Notes: generated by a model not told the origin, from the letters alone. Shown: positions 34,121 through 43,101, numbered from the stretch's first letter. The stretch is DNA of 64,000 nt from Shouchella xiaoxiensis (GCF_016907895.1 NZ_JAFBCV010000009.1:62001-126000); one strand, 5' to 3'. Numbers and translations: made by a program.

Positions 34121-34144
34121 TTTCCCCTCTCTGAAAAGGGGAAA
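34121..34144. repeat. Hairpin in the gap after the winged-helix gene
   Basis: TTTCCCCT and AGGGGAAA with an 8-base loop. No T-run follows on +, so terminator function is doubtful. The rest of the 240-base gap to the next gene is A-rich and holds only short stems (CTGGC/GCCAG near 34270). Confidence 0.35.
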
Positions 34145-34319
34145 AACGAGACCTTTGTAAATCAAATATAACCGTGAAAAAGCTTGGTATAAAGGGATTA
34201 TTTAAGGAATTCACAGTCTCATTCTACCTCTATCTCTTGTGCGGTGCTCATCCGCTTGTAAAACCGCTCTGGCTAACGCCAGTAAAACAACAAAAAACAA
34301 CAACAAAGGAGCCAAGTGT

Positions 34320-34946
34320 ATGAAACAACTGTTGTCTGTCCTGATATTCGTTACAGGAGTAATCTACATTGCTTTCATTGAAAAAGAAGCCACTTTTGTA
34401 AGCGTATTCTTCAAGGCGCTACCGATGTTTCTTCTTTTGATATATGCTATGATCAACTACCGAACTGTAGGAAAACATCGCGCAATTGTAATCGGCCTGT
34501 TTGTTTGTATGCTGGCAGACATTGCGATCGCCTTTTCATTTCTTGCTGGTCTTAGTATTTTTTTATTTGGTCATGTTTTTTATGTCTATGCATTTTTAAA
34601 GGCAACAAGAAGGAAAGATCGTTTAAAGAAAATGGGTATTCCTTATATGGTTTATGCAGCAGCAGCGGGGTTGATTTTGGTTGGCGCATTGGTGCAGTCA
34701 GAAGAAGGGCTAATGGTCGCTCCAGTTGTTCTCTATATTGTTGTCATTACGTCGATGGGAATTGCAGCTGCTTGGACAAGAAATCGCTATGCCGTTTGTG
34801 GTAGTCTGTTCTTTATCTTGTCCGATACCATTCTTGCGTGGAATTTATTTGTTACATCTGTAGCTTTCTCTCATGTATGGATTATGACAACGTACTACGG
34901 TGCTCAGTATCTAATCGTTACAAGTATAAGCAAGTTAGAGAAATAA
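34320..34946 (+). CDS. YhhN-family membrane protein (lysoplasmalogenase-like)
   Basis: The 208-residue polytopic protein has about eight helices and matches the YhhN pattern: FKALPMFLLLIYAMINY at the start, MLADIAIAF with membrane Asp, GHVFYVYAF, and FILSDTILAWN near the end. Characterised eukaryotic relatives hydrolyse lysoplasmalogens; the bacterial role is uncertain. The ATG at 34320 with AAGGAG upstream is preferred over a far TTG in the same frame. Confidence 0.8.
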   Translation: MKQLLSVLIFVTGVIYIAFIEKEATFVSVFFKALPMFLLLIYAMINYRTVGKHRAIVIGLFVCMLADIAIAFSFLAGLSIFLFGHVFYVYAFLKATRRKDRLKKMGIPYMVYAAAAGLILVGALVQSEEGLMVAPVVLYIVVITSMGIAAAWTRNRYAVCGSLFFILSDTILAWNLFVTSVAFSHVWIMTTYYGAQYLIVTSISKLEK

Positions 34947-34966
34947 GGTTTTATTTGGAGGAGTGG

Positions 34967-35788
34967 ATGATGAACATTGATAAACAGAAAACTTATCCTA
35001 AGCGTTTATTAAATAAAGGAAGTGGCTTTCTCTCTGGTTACAGCCATACGCTTAACCCGTATACTGGCTGTGCGTTTGCTTGTTCTTATTGCTATGTAAG
35101 GCAAATGCCGGTGCAGCTTTTTCGCAATCAGGACTGGGGCGAGTGGGTTGACGTGAAACAAAATGCTGGTCAACTATTAGAGAAAGAGCTAAAGAGCGCT
35201 AAGAAAAAAGGATCCGTTACTATCTTTATGTCATCTAGCACGGATCCCTATCAGCCGATAGAATATAAAGAACGAGTCACGCGCCAGCTGCTGGAAGCAA
35301 TGGTTCATGAGCAGCCAGACTTTTTATTTGTACAAACAAGAAGTTCACTTGTGACGAGAGACATTGACTTGTTTCAACAGCTAAAGGATAAAGTGCGTAT
35401 CAGCATAACGATCGAGACCGACTCTGACGAGATTCGCAAAGCGTTTTCGCCTTCTGCACCGCCAATTGCTGGAAGATTAAAGGCATTAGCTACTTTAAGA
35501 CAAGCTGGAATTCCAACCCAAGCAGCCATTGCGCCACTATTACCAAGCTCTCCAGCTTTTGCAGAGCTGCTGCACACCTACGTTGACCGTGTCTGTGTCG
35601 ATGATTTTTTTATGGGAGACGGCAGCGGTGGAAAACGAACCGAACGACTAAACATTGAGCGGATTTTTAAGGAACTCAATTTAGAAAAATGGTACGAAAA
35701 AGACGCTTACCAGAAGCTCATTTCACGTCTGTATACCTATTTTGAACCGGAGCAGATTCGTGTTAGTAAGGACGGTTTTTTACCGTAA
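34967..35788 (+). CDS. Radical SAM protein (SplB-like)
   Basis: The 273-residue protein binds a [4Fe-4S] cluster through CAFACSYC (Cys35, Cys39, Cys42), a CxxxCxxC radical SAM motif, after an NPYTGC lead-in. The following STDPYQP and FVQTRSSLVTRD motifs are typical of the family of small radical SAM proteins related to spore photoproduct lyase SplB. The reaction is unknown. GGAGGAG precedes tandem ATGs at 34967/34970, 20 bases after the YhhN gene, so co-transcription is likely. A longer upstream frame overlapping YhhN is rejected. Confidence 0.85.
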   Translation: MMNIDKQKTYPKRLLNKGSGFLSGYSHTLNPYTGCAFACSYCYVRQMPVQLFRNQDWGEWVDVKQNAGQLLEKELKSAKKKGSVTIFMSSSTDPYQPIEYKERVTRQLLEAMVHEQPDFLFVQTRSSLVTRDIDLFQQLKDKVRISITIETDSDEIRKAFSPSAPPIAGRLKALATLRQAGIPTQAAIAPLLPSSPAFAELLHTYVDRVCVDDFFMGDGSGGKRTERLNIERIFKELNLEKWYEKDAYQKLISRLYTYFEPEQIRVSKDGFLP

Positions 35789-35943
35789 CATGCGGATCTT
35801 ATAACACGTACTTTCTAAAACTCTTCTTCTTTATCGTGTTTGTATTCTAGTAAAGTGCGTACAAGCTCGTAACAGCGCGTTCATCATTAACTAGATCCGT
35901 ATTAACTCTAACCTTGCTTAATACGTACAAAAACCGGTTTTAA

Positions 35944-36561
35944 TTAGTCCCTTACTCTCCCAATTACAAACCCATCGTAGCCCTTCTCACCAACCGTTTG
36001 GATAGCGGTCGAATCAATCCGTTCTTCTTGCGCGAGCATGTCAATGAAGGTTCGAATGCCATGTATTCGTGGGTCCGTGCTATGGCGATTAATGAGTTCT
36101 CCATCTCTTACAACATTGTCAGCTATAATGACAGCTCCTGGTTCAGCTAGTTTTAACGCCCATTCTAAGTAATAAGGATTGTTTGGCTTGTCTGCGTCTA
36201 TGAAGAAAAAATCAAACGATTCGTTTTGCTGCTCCAATTTTGGTAATGTTTCAAGTGCAGCGCCGAGTTGAACGCTGATACATTCAGCAAATCCAGCATT
36301 CACGATGTTCTCATTTGCACAAGAGGCATGAGCTGAATTTGCTTCAAGCGTAATGATTTTCCCCCCTTCTGACAATCCTTTTGCCATACAAATGGTGCTA
36401 TAGCCACCAAGCGTACCAATTTCCAAAATTCGCTTAGCCTTTGTCATTTGTACAAGTAAGCGTAAAAACTCGCCTTGCGTACGGGACACATCAATTTCCG
36501 GTAAATCTTTTTCGCGGTTATTTTCGAGCACTAAATCAAGAGCGTGATCTTCTTGATGCAA
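35944..36561 (-). CDS. Class I O-methyltransferase (catechol-OMT type), 5' end interrupted
   Basis: SAM-dependent O-methyltransferase of the PF01596 type. Motif I ILEIGTLGGYST, an FDFFFIDADKPN block with metal-binding Asp, and IIADNVVRDG with further metal ligands are intact. The apparent start is a TTG at 36561. However, an ATG at 36609 with a good GGGAG site is in the same frame, and the codons between encode WQLVDSYLAQQL, which fits the family N-terminus. A TAA at codon 4 interrupts it. So the gene is either inactivated, expressed short by reinitiation, or affected by a sequencing error. It is divergent from the LysR gene. Confidence 0.75.
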   Translation of the reverse strand: MHQEDHALDLVLENNREKDLPEIDVSRTQGEFLRLLVQMTKAKRILEIGTLGGYSTICMAKGLSEGGKIITLEANSAHASCANENIVNAGFAECISVQLGAALETLPKLEQQNESFDFFFIDADKPNNPYYLEWALKLAEPGAVIIADNVVRDGELINRHSTDPRIHGIRTFIDMLAQEERIDSTAIQTVGEKGYDGFVIGRVRD

Positions 36562-36680
36562 TTGCTGTGCTAAGTATGAATCGACTAACTGCCATTTTTA
36601 AACGTCCATTCGCTTCATCTCCCTTTCGTTTTGTCCTTGCACCATTAGTGTATGGTAAAATGAATAATAAGAATAATATA

Positions 36681-36695
36681 TATTCATTACGAATA
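36681..36695. promoter_or_regulatory. Candidate LysR-type binding site
   Basis: TATTC-ATTAC-GAATA, a T-n11-A palindrome with five-base arms, lies in the gap between the divergent methyltransferase and lysR genes, 33 bases before the lysR start. Confidence 0.5.
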
Positions 36696-36727
36696 CATAA
36701 CTTTATTTTATGTAGGGGAGTGAACAA

Positions 36728-37618
36728 ATGAACTTGCATGGTCTTCGGCTTTTCCATCAAGTGATGCGTCAAGGCAGCATTACGAAAGCGGCAAAAGCAC
36801 AGCATATTAGCCAACCAGCTGTTTCTAGTCAGTTAAAGGCGTTTGAAATAGAACTTGGTTTGCCATTGTTTGAAAAAGAGGGAAGAACCCTTGTCCCGAC
36901 AACGTTCGCACTTGACCTCTCTCGTAAAGCTGAAACGTTATTTGCATTAGAAAGTCATATCGAAACGTTTCTAGAAGATTGCCGCCATGCACGCGTTGGT
37001 AGCATTAAAATTGCTGCTACGTATTTACCTGCCAATTTCTTATTACCTAGATGGGCAGGGGCATTTAAAGTAACTTATCCTGATGTAAACGTTATGATAC
37101 AAACGAACAATTCCAAGCAAGCCTTTCATCAGCTTGCTAACTATAAAGCAGACGTGGCGATGTATGCGGGCAGTCCTGAAGAAAGACCTCATGAAGTTGA
37201 GTGGGATGAATTGTTTTCAGATGAACTCTGGTTTGTTGTATCTCCATCCCATCCATACGCGAGCAAAGAGGTTTCGTTTGCAACGATGGCAGCCCAGCCT
37301 TTTGTAATGCGCGAAGAAGGAAGTTCCACTCGTGCACGTTTGTATGCATTATGCCAAGCGAATCAAGTGAAAACACCTAAAATTGCCTTGCAGTTTTCAG
37401 GTTTAAACGAAGCGCTCTCAGCTGTTACAGCGGGTTTTGGCGTTAATTTTGTCTCGTCCTTAGTTGCCCGTGATTACATCAAACGTGGCTTGCTTGCACG
37501 TGTTTATGTTCAAAATGTAACCGCGATGAATAAAATTGCCATTTGCACTAGAAAAAATGAGCAACCAAGCGCATTGGTTCGTCAATTTATTAGCCATTGC
37601 AAACAGATGTCTAAATAA
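36728..37618 (+). CDS. LysR-family transcriptional regulator
   Basis: The 296-residue regulator has an N-terminal winged helix-turn-helix (GLRLFHQVMRQGSITKAAKA followed by QHISQPAVSSQLKAFE) and a type 2 periplasmic-binding-like effector domain. It resembles the CysL/YwfK group in overall pattern, but the effector is unknown. GGGGAG precedes the ATG. It is divergent from the O-methyltransferase gene, its likely target together with itself. Confidence 0.85.
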   Translation: MNLHGLRLFHQVMRQGSITKAAKAQHISQPAVSSQLKAFEIELGLPLFEKEGRTLVPTTFALDLSRKAETLFALESHIETFLEDCRHARVGSIKIAATYLPANFLLPRWAGAFKVTYPDVNVMIQTNNSKQAFHQLANYKADVAMYAGSPEERPHEVEWDELFSDELWFVVSPSHPYASKEVSFATMAAQPFVMREEGSSTRARLYALCQANQVKTPKIALQFSGLNEALSAVTAGFGVNFVSSLVARDYIKRGLLARVYVQNVTAMNKIAICTRKNEQPSALVRQFISHCKQMSK

Positions 37619-37670
37619 GGAGCACTCGGCGATTTCAAAACAGCTCCACTTAGTAAAAATAAACTTTTAA

Positions 37671-37699
37671 TTGACGATTTATTTAGAAAAATATACACT
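37671..37699 (+). promoter_or_regulatory. xylB operon promoter
   Basis: TTGACG (37671-37676), a 17-base spacer and TACACT (37694-37699). The XylR operator begins at the last base of the -10 box. Confidence 0.55.
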
Positions 37700-37723
37700 T
37701 AGTTTAATCGACAAACAAACTTT
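37699..37723. promoter_or_regulatory. Second XylR operator (xylO), upstream of xylB
   Basis: TTAGTTTA (37699-37706) and CAAACTTT (37716-37723) with a 9-base spacer reproduce the 8-9-8 layout of xylO. The left half matches the Bacillus consensus at seven of eight bases; the right half is weaker. Confidence 0.6.
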
Positions 37724-37737
37724 TGGAAGCGTTATTA
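37723..37737 (+). promoter_or_regulatory. Candidate CcpA cre site in the xylB leader
   Basis: TTGGAAGCGTTATTA fits the cre consensus wTGnAAnCGnwnnCw with one mismatch. It lies directly after xylO and before the ribosome binding site, where bound CcpA would block transcription. Confidence 0.45.
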
Positions 37738-37770
37738 ATTGAGGTTTACAATAGAAAGAGGGTAGTCAAT

Positions 37771-39267
37771 GTGGCTTATGTAATTGGAGTGGACTTAGGA
37801 ACGAGTGCAGTGAAAGTATTGCTCGTCAACCGAGCAGGAGACATCGTTCATGAAGTATCAAGACCGTATCCGCTGATCCATGAAAAAGCGGGCTACAGTG
37901 AGCAAGATCCAGATGAGTGGGTGAACCAGACAATTCAAGCATTAAAAGAATTGGTTCAACAAATAGGTGGAGAGGTTTCGCAAGTAGAAGGAATGAGTTT
38001 TTCGGGACAGATGCATGGGCTTGTGCTAGTTGGTTCAGATAATAAGCCGCTGCGTCCGGCCATTCTCTGGAACGATACGCGAACGTCGGCTCAGTGTAAG
38101 CAGATCTATGAAACAGCTGGAAAAGACACGGTCCATCGTTTAACAAAAAATCCGGCATTGGAAGGCTTTACGTTACCAAAACTTCTGTGGGTACGTGAGC
38201 ATGAGCCTGAGCTGTATGAGCAGGCAGCTGTGTTTATGCTGCCAAAAGATTATTTGCGGCTTCATTTAACGGGAGAATGTCATACCGACTTCTCGGATGC
38301 AGGAGGAACATTGCTTCTTGATGTGGAAAACAAACAGTGGAGCGAGGAAATGTGTCGTTTGTTTGCTATTAAGCCTTCGCTTTGTCCACCTCTAGTTGAA
38401 GCTTCGGCTGAAGTTGGTCGGTTAAAGGAAGCGGTTTGCAGAGAAACAGGGCTACCTTCAACGCTTAAAGTGTTTGCAGGTGGAGCGGACAATGCTTGTG
38501 GAGCGATTGGTGCAGGGATTTTGGACGAAACAAAAACGCTTGTTAGCATTGGTACGTCTGGTGTTGTTTTGTCTTATGAAGAAGCTGGGAACAAGGATTT
38601 TGCGGGTAAGGTGCATTATTTTAATCACGGCGCACCAGATGTTTATTACACGATGGGCGTGACGCTTGCAGCAGGACACAGCCTAAGCTGGTTTAAAGAG
38701 ACGTTTGCAAGCGATGAATCCTTTGAGTCACTGCTTGCCGAGGCGGAAGCGGTCTCACCTGGAGCAAACGGTTTGCTCTTTACGCCGTATCTTTCAGGTG
38801 AACGAACGCCCCATGCCGATGCGATGATACGCGCAAGCTTTATTGGGGCGAGTCCAACTCATCAAAGAGGACACTTTGTGCGGGCAGTGTTAGAAGGGAT
38901 TACCTTTTCACTAAAAGAATCTCTGGATCTCTTTCGTCAGCAAGGAAAAGAGATTAAGACGATTGTCTCCATTGGGGGTGCAGTGAAGAGTCCACTGTGG
39001 TTGCAGCTACAAGCAGATGTATTTCAAGCAGAGATCGTCAAGCTTAAAGGAGATCAAGGACCGGGAATGGGGGCTGCGATGCTGGCAGCGTATGGTTCTG
39101 GTTGGTTTCAGTCGTTAGCGGAATGTGCGGATGCATTCTTGACAGTCGACCAAGTGTATCAACCGAATGTCGACCGAGGAGCAACTTATGAGGGGCTGTT
39201 CTCTATTTATCAAGACGTTTATTCGGCAACAGCTGGATTGAGTAAACGATTAGCAGCTTTTCGCTAA
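37771..39267 (+). CDS. xylB: Xylulokinase
   Basis: Phosphorylates D-xylulose to xylulose 5-phosphate. The 498-residue FGGY-family kinase begins AYVIGVDLGTSAVKVLLVN, with the phosphate-binding loop and the substrate region SGQMHGLV followed by LWNDTR; the C-terminal FGGY signature region ends with GDQGPGMGAAMLA. The GTG at 37771, with GAGGG eight bases upstream, is preferred over the TTG at 37723, which lies inside the operator. It is first in an operon with galM, thuA-like and Gfo/Idh genes. Confidence 0.95.
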   Translation: MAYVIGVDLGTSAVKVLLVNRAGDIVHEVSRPYPLIHEKAGYSEQDPDEWVNQTIQALKELVQQIGGEVSQVEGMSFSGQMHGLVLVGSDNKPLRPAILWNDTRTSAQCKQIYETAGKDTVHRLTKNPALEGFTLPKLLWVREHEPELYEQAAVFMLPKDYLRLHLTGECHTDFSDAGGTLLLDVENKQWSEEMCRLFAIKPSLCPPLVEASAEVGRLKEAVCRETGLPSTLKVFAGGADNACGAIGAGILDETKTLVSIGTSGVVLSYEEAGNKDFAGKVHYFNHGAPDVYYTMGVTLAAGHSLSWFKETFASDESFESLLAEAEAVSPGANGLLFTPYLSGERTPHADAMIRASFIGASPTHQRGHFVRAVLEGITFSLKESLDLFRQQGKEIKTIVSIGGAVKSPLWLQLQADVFQAEIVKLKGDQGPGMGAAMLAAYGSGWFQSLAECADAFLTVDQVYQPNVDRGATYEGLFSIYQDVYSATAGLSKRLAAFR

Positions 39268-39292
39268 AACTAGCTTAGAGGAGAGACCAAAA

Positions 39293-40348
39293 ATGAAGGC
39301 AGCGATACAGACGGGAACAAGCGGACAGACAGAAGTCATCCTAGAAAATGATTACGGAATGAAACTTGAAATTTTAGCGGTAGGAGCGACAGTTACGAAG
39401 TTAATTGTTCCTGATAAAGACGGAAGAAAAGAAAACATTGTAGTCAGTTTGGCAGATAAAGAGGCATATCCGAACGATGAAGCCTATTTCGGTGCATTAA
39501 TTGGTCCTGTCGCTGGAAGAGTGAAGGCGGCTTCGTTTAAACATGGGGGCACAACGTATCAACTGACTGCGAATGAAGGAGAAAACCAGCTTCATAGCGG
39601 TAAGACAGGATTTCATCAAGAACAATTTATTCCGAACGTATTTGAACATGAGAACGAAGTAGGCGTTACTTTCACGCGGGAAAGTCAGCAGTGCACAGAC
39701 GGCTTCCCAGGAAAACTATCGTTAGAAGTTCGTTATACATTGAGCAACGAGAATGAATGGATTCTTTCTTATAAAGCACATACCGATGAAATGACGCCAA
39801 TTACGTTAACCAACCATACGTATTTTAATTTATCTGGTGATTTCGATCAGTCAATTGCAGATCATCGACTGACAATGGAGAGTGATGGCTATTTAGAATT
39901 AGGAAAGGACTTACTCCCAACAGGTTTTATTGTATCTGAAGAGGGTCCCTTTCAGTTTCAAGATGGACGCTTGTTAGGAGACGGTTTTAAGGCAGGGCAT
40001 GAGCAAATTAAACAGGCAGGAGGTGGGTACGATCATTTCTTTTTCTTAAAAGAAGGGAAGAAGGTGATTTACGTAACGGAACCAACTTCAGGGCGTGAAT
40101 TGACCGTAACAACGACGCAGCCTGGTGTGACTTTTTATTCTGGTAACGGATTAGATGGAACCGACTTGCTCGCTGATGGGAAAACAGCGCAAAAACACGG
40201 TGCTTTCTGTTTAGAAACGCAGAGTCCACCTGCTTCTCTCCATCATAAAGGGCTTCCATCCATTTGGCTGAAGCCAGGAGAGCTGTATGAACACGAGACG
40301 ATATACAAATTTAGCAAAACAAAGGCATCAATGATCAACAACAAATAA
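39293..40348 (+). CDS. galM: Aldose 1-epimerase
   Basis: Interconverts alpha and beta anomers of aldoses. The 351-residue protein shows the galactose mutarotase pattern: NEGENQLHSGKTGFH with catalytic His, NHTYFNLSGD with the second His, GGYDHFF, and the C-terminal CLETQSPPASLHHKG with the catalytic Glu. AGAGGAGAG precedes the ATG. Its place between xylB and sugar-related genes suggests it speeds xylose or related sugar anomerisation before isomerisation. Confidence 0.92.
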   Translation: MKAAIQTGTSGQTEVILENDYGMKLEILAVGATVTKLIVPDKDGRKENIVVSLADKEAYPNDEAYFGALIGPVAGRVKAASFKHGGTTYQLTANEGENQLHSGKTGFHQEQFIPNVFEHENEVGVTFTRESQQCTDGFPGKLSLEVRYTLSNENEWILSYKAHTDEMTPITLTNHTYFNLSGDFDQSIADHRLTMESDGYLELGKDLLPTGFIVSEEGPFQFQDGRLLGDGFKAGHEQIKQAGGGYDHFFFLKEGKKVIYVTEPTSGRELTVTTTQPGVTFYSGNGLDGTDLLADGKTAQKHGAFCLETQSPPASLHHKGLPSIWLKPGELYEHETIYKFSKTKASMINNK

Positions 40349-40363
40349 AAGGAGGATATGCAA

Positions 40364-41050
40364 ATGAGTAAACGAGCACTTCTTTTTTATGGTGGTTGGG
40401 AAGGTCATGAACCTACGCAAGTTGCTGGATATTTACAAACGGTTTTAACAGAAGAGGGTTTTGAAGTGGAGTTAAGTGACTCACTCAGTGTGCTTGAAGA
40501 AGTTGATTTGAGTAGATACGACTTAATTATTCCGAATTGGACTCAGGGAACGATTCCAGATCAGGCCTTACAAGCGTTGATGAAGGCAGTCGAAGGTGGC
40601 GTCGGACTAGCTGGTCTTCATGGCGGTATGGGCGACTCCTTTCGAATGTCAACCGATTATCAGTTCATGGTCGGCGGACAGTGGGTTGCTCATCCAGGAA
40701 ACGATGGGATACGATACACCGTTCATATTATAAATGATACCGATCCACTAACTGACGGAATGTCTGATTTTGAGGTTATTTCAGAACAGTACTATATGCA
40801 CGTTGATCCGGCCGTGACGATTCATGCAACAACGTCTTTCCCAATCGCCGAAGGGCCACATTCTGGCAACGGACCAATTGATATGCCCGTTGTCTGGACA
40901 AAAAAATGGGGCAAGGGCAATGTTTACTACTGTTCGTTAGGTCATGTACTGGAAATTGTTAAGATGCCGGAAGTGACGGAACTGATGCGTAAAGGGATGG
41001 TTTGGGCAGCTAGGTCGGAGAAACCGGTAGAGCGGGAGGTCCGATCCTAA
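40364..41050 (+). CDS. ThuA-like domain protein
   Basis: The 228-residue protein has a glutamine-amidotransferase-like alpha/beta fold of the ThuA family (LLFYGGWEGHEPTQ at the start, GLAGLHGGMGDSF and WTKKWGKGNVYYCSLGH later). ThuA of rhizobia works with a Gfo/Idh partner (ThuB) in disaccharide use through keto-sugars. The ATG at 40364 is favoured over one six bases upstream because of spacing to AAGGAGG. Its stop overlaps the Gfo/Idh start by one base (TAATG), matching the ThuAB pairing. Confidence 0.8.
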   Translation: MSKRALLFYGGWEGHEPTQVAGYLQTVLTEEGFEVELSDSLSVLEEVDLSRYDLIIPNWTQGTIPDQALQALMKAVEGGVGLAGLHGGMGDSFRMSTDYQFMVGGQWVAHPGNDGIRYTVHIINDTDPLTDGMSDFEVISEQYYMHVDPAVTIHATTSFPIAEGPHSGNGPIDMPVVWTKKWGKGNVYYCSLGHVLEIVKMPEVTELMRKGMVWAARSEKPVEREVRS

Positions 41051-42234
41051 TGAAAAAACAAGTGCGAATTGGTCTTGTTGGTTATCAATTTATGGGAAAA
41101 GCGCATAGCCATGCGTATCGCAGTCTGCCGTTCTTTTTTGATACAGAGGTAGAGCCTGTGCTCGCTGCAATTTGCGGCAGGAATGAGACCGCTGTGAAAG
41201 AGGCAGCGAACCAAATGGGATTTGAATCGTATGAAACGGACTGGCGCTCATTAATTGAGCGTGACGATATTGATGTGATTGATATTGTGACGCCAAATAA
41301 TACTCACGCGGAAATTGCGATTGCAGCAGCCAAGGCAGGAAAGCATGTATTGACAGAAAAACCGCTAGCGATGTCGGTAGAGGAAGCGGAAGAAATGCAT
41401 GATGCGGTTGTTTCCAATCAGGTGATCCATATGATTTGCCACAATTATCGCTTTGTCCCTGCGCTCACGTATGCAAAAAAGCTGATTGAAGAAGGTAAGC
41501 TTGGACAAATCTATCACTTTAGAGCAAACTATTTACAAGATTTTATTATGAGCCCGGAATTTCCACTCATCTGGCGACTAAAAAAAGACGTTGCTGGATC
41601 GGGAGCATTAGGTGATCTTGCCGCACATAGCATTGACCTTGCCCACTATTTAGTTGATGATTTAACCGAAATCCAGGCGCTGACAAAAACGTTTATTAAG
41701 GAACGGCCTGTTGGAGAAATGTCGGGAGGGCTAAGTGCGACACGAGCTGGTGAGGAGAGAGGATCGGTTACTGTGGATGATGCGGTAGCCATCATTGGCA
41801 CCTTCGCTAATGGAGCGATGGCAACGTTTGAAGCAACTCGATTTGCAGGCGGCAACCGGAATCGTAATCAAATTGAGATTAACGGGGAATACGGATCAAT
41901 TCGTTGGAATATGGAGGACATGAACAAGCTTGAGCTGTATCTAGCGGCGGATGCGGAAGGCATGCAGGGCTTTCGAACAATTGATGTAACAGAAGAGTCT
42001 CATCCATACATGGACGCCTACTGGGCTGCAGGACATATGATTGGGTATGAGCATACATTCATTCATCTCATCCACGAATTCATGCAGGGGATTGCAACGG
42101 GTAAGCAGCCGGAGCCGAATTTCTTTGATGGCCTCAAAAACCAAGCGGTATTAGCTGCGGTTGAGCAAGCTGCAGAAACGGGTCAGAGGCAGGTCGTTGA
42201 GCTTCCAGAGATCAAGACTAAATCATCTAAATAG
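41050..42234 (+). CDS. Gfo/Idh/MocA-family oxidoreductase
   Basis: The 394-residue NAD(P)-dependent dehydrogenase has an N-terminal Rossmann fold (IGLVGYQFMGKAHSHAY) and the family catalytic motif EKPLAMS, followed by the C-terminal alpha/beta substrate domain (GDLAAHSIDLAHYL). It would oxidise or reduce a sugar or sugar derivative; the substrate is not predictable. It is coupled to the ThuA-like gene by a one-base overlap, and a strong terminator ends the operon. Confidence 0.9.
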   Translation: MKKQVRIGLVGYQFMGKAHSHAYRSLPFFFDTEVEPVLAAICGRNETAVKEAANQMGFESYETDWRSLIERDDIDVIDIVTPNNTHAEIAIAAAKAGKHVLTEKPLAMSVEEAEEMHDAVVSNQVIHMICHNYRFVPALTYAKKLIEEGKLGQIYHFRANYLQDFIMSPEFPLIWRLKKDVAGSGALGDLAAHSIDLAHYLVDDLTEIQALTKTFIKERPVGEMSGGLSATRAGEERGSVTVDDAVAIIGTFANGAMATFEATRFAGGNRNRNQIEINGEYGSIRWNMEDMNKLELYLAADAEGMQGFRTIDVTEESHPYMDAYWAAGHMIGYEHTFIHLIHEFMQGIATGKQPEPNFFDGLKNQAVLAAVEQAAETGQRQVVELPEIKTKSSK

Positions 42235-42239
42235 AGTGC

Positions 42240-42276
42240 AAAAAATGTGAGCGTAGTTGCTCACATTTTTTCTTTT
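42240..42276 (+). terminator. Terminator of the xylB operon
   Basis: Thirteen-base arms (AAAAAATGTGAGC / GCTCACATTTTTT) with a 6-base loop, then more T's. Confidence 0.92.
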
Positions 42277-42354
42277 TACACATACAGAGCGACACTCGTG
42301 CAGCTTGTTCGTTATAATGGGACAAATGAGAGAAAGAAGTCAAGGAGCGTAGCT

Positions 42355-43101
42355 ATGAAAAAAAGAATTCTAAGTTTTGTTGCCATAACGACCTTAGCAG
42401 GGTGCCAAGCTTCATCAACAGAAGAGACGTCGGAATTACTCATTATGGCTGCAGCTAGTTTAAGTGATGCATTAGAAGAGTTAAAAGAAAGCTATGAAGA
42501 AGAAACGGGTGTTGAATTGACGATTAATTACGGAGCATCAGGGCAATTAAGGCAGCAAATTCAACAAGGTGCTCCCGCTGATCTGTTTTTATCTGCCTCA
42601 ACAACGGACATGGAGCAAGTCGAGGAAGAGCTAATTGAATCCACGCCGTTGCTCGAAAATCAGCTTGTTCTAATTACTGTGCCCGAGCTAGCTGATGAAG
42701 TACAAGGGTTGGACCAGCTCGTGGCAGTGGACTATCGACATCTCGCAATTGGTCAGCCTGAAACGGTTCCTGCGGGTCGTTATGCCAAACAGGTATTGGA
42801 AAACGAAGACTTATGGGACGAAGTAGAAGAACGAATCATTTATGGCAAAGACGTTAGGCAGGTTTTGACGTATGTAGAAACAGGTAATGCCGACGTGGGG
42901 CTAGTGTATGCAACGGATGCTCGGAATTCCGCTGATCAGGTTGTTGAAATAACCACGGCTCCAGCAGGCTCCCACGATCCGATTATCTATCCGCTGGGCT
43001 TGCTAGAAGCGTCCGAAGAAGCAGAGCATTTCTATCAGTGGCTTCAGCAAGAAGAGGCGCTTACTGTATTTGAACAATACGGATTTCAGCGAGGCCAATA
43101 G
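42355..43101 (+). CDS. modA: Molybdate-binding lipoprotein ModA
   Basis: Captures molybdate (or tungstate) outside the membrane for the ModB channel. The 248-residue protein has a lipobox TLAGC (Cys about 16) and the ModA pattern LLIMAAASLSDALEEL, YGASGQLRQQI and GAPADLFLSAS. The ATG at 42355 has AAGGAG upstream; the longer open frame begins inside the preceding terminator and is rejected. A TATAAT box lies at 42313-42318. Its stop codon abuts modB. Confidence 0.9.
   Translation: MKKRILSFVAITTLAGCQASSTEETSELLIMAAASLSDALEELKESYEEETGVELTINYGASGQLRQQIQQGAPADLFLSASTTDMEQVEEELIESTPLLENQLVLITVPELADEVQGLDQLVAVDYRHLAIGQPETVPAGRYAKQVLENEDLWDEVEERIIYGKDVRQVLTYVETGNADVGLVYATDARNSADQVVEITTAPAGSHDPIIYPLGLLEASEEAEHFYQWLQQEEALTVFEQYGFQRGQ

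Noticed and set aside
34838-34966. N-terminal extension of the radical SAM protein
   Set aside because: It overlaps the YhhN gene in another frame, and the ATG at 34967 has a strong GGAGGAG site.
35789-35943. Terminator or gene between the radical SAM and methyltransferase genes
   Set aside because: Only a short AAAACCGGTTTT palindrome is present at about 35931-35942, which is too weak to call with confidence.
42247-42354. N-terminal extension of ModA
   Set aside because: It would start inside the terminator of the previous operon and hide the signal peptide; the ATG at 42355 has AAGGAG and gives a normal lipoprotein signal.
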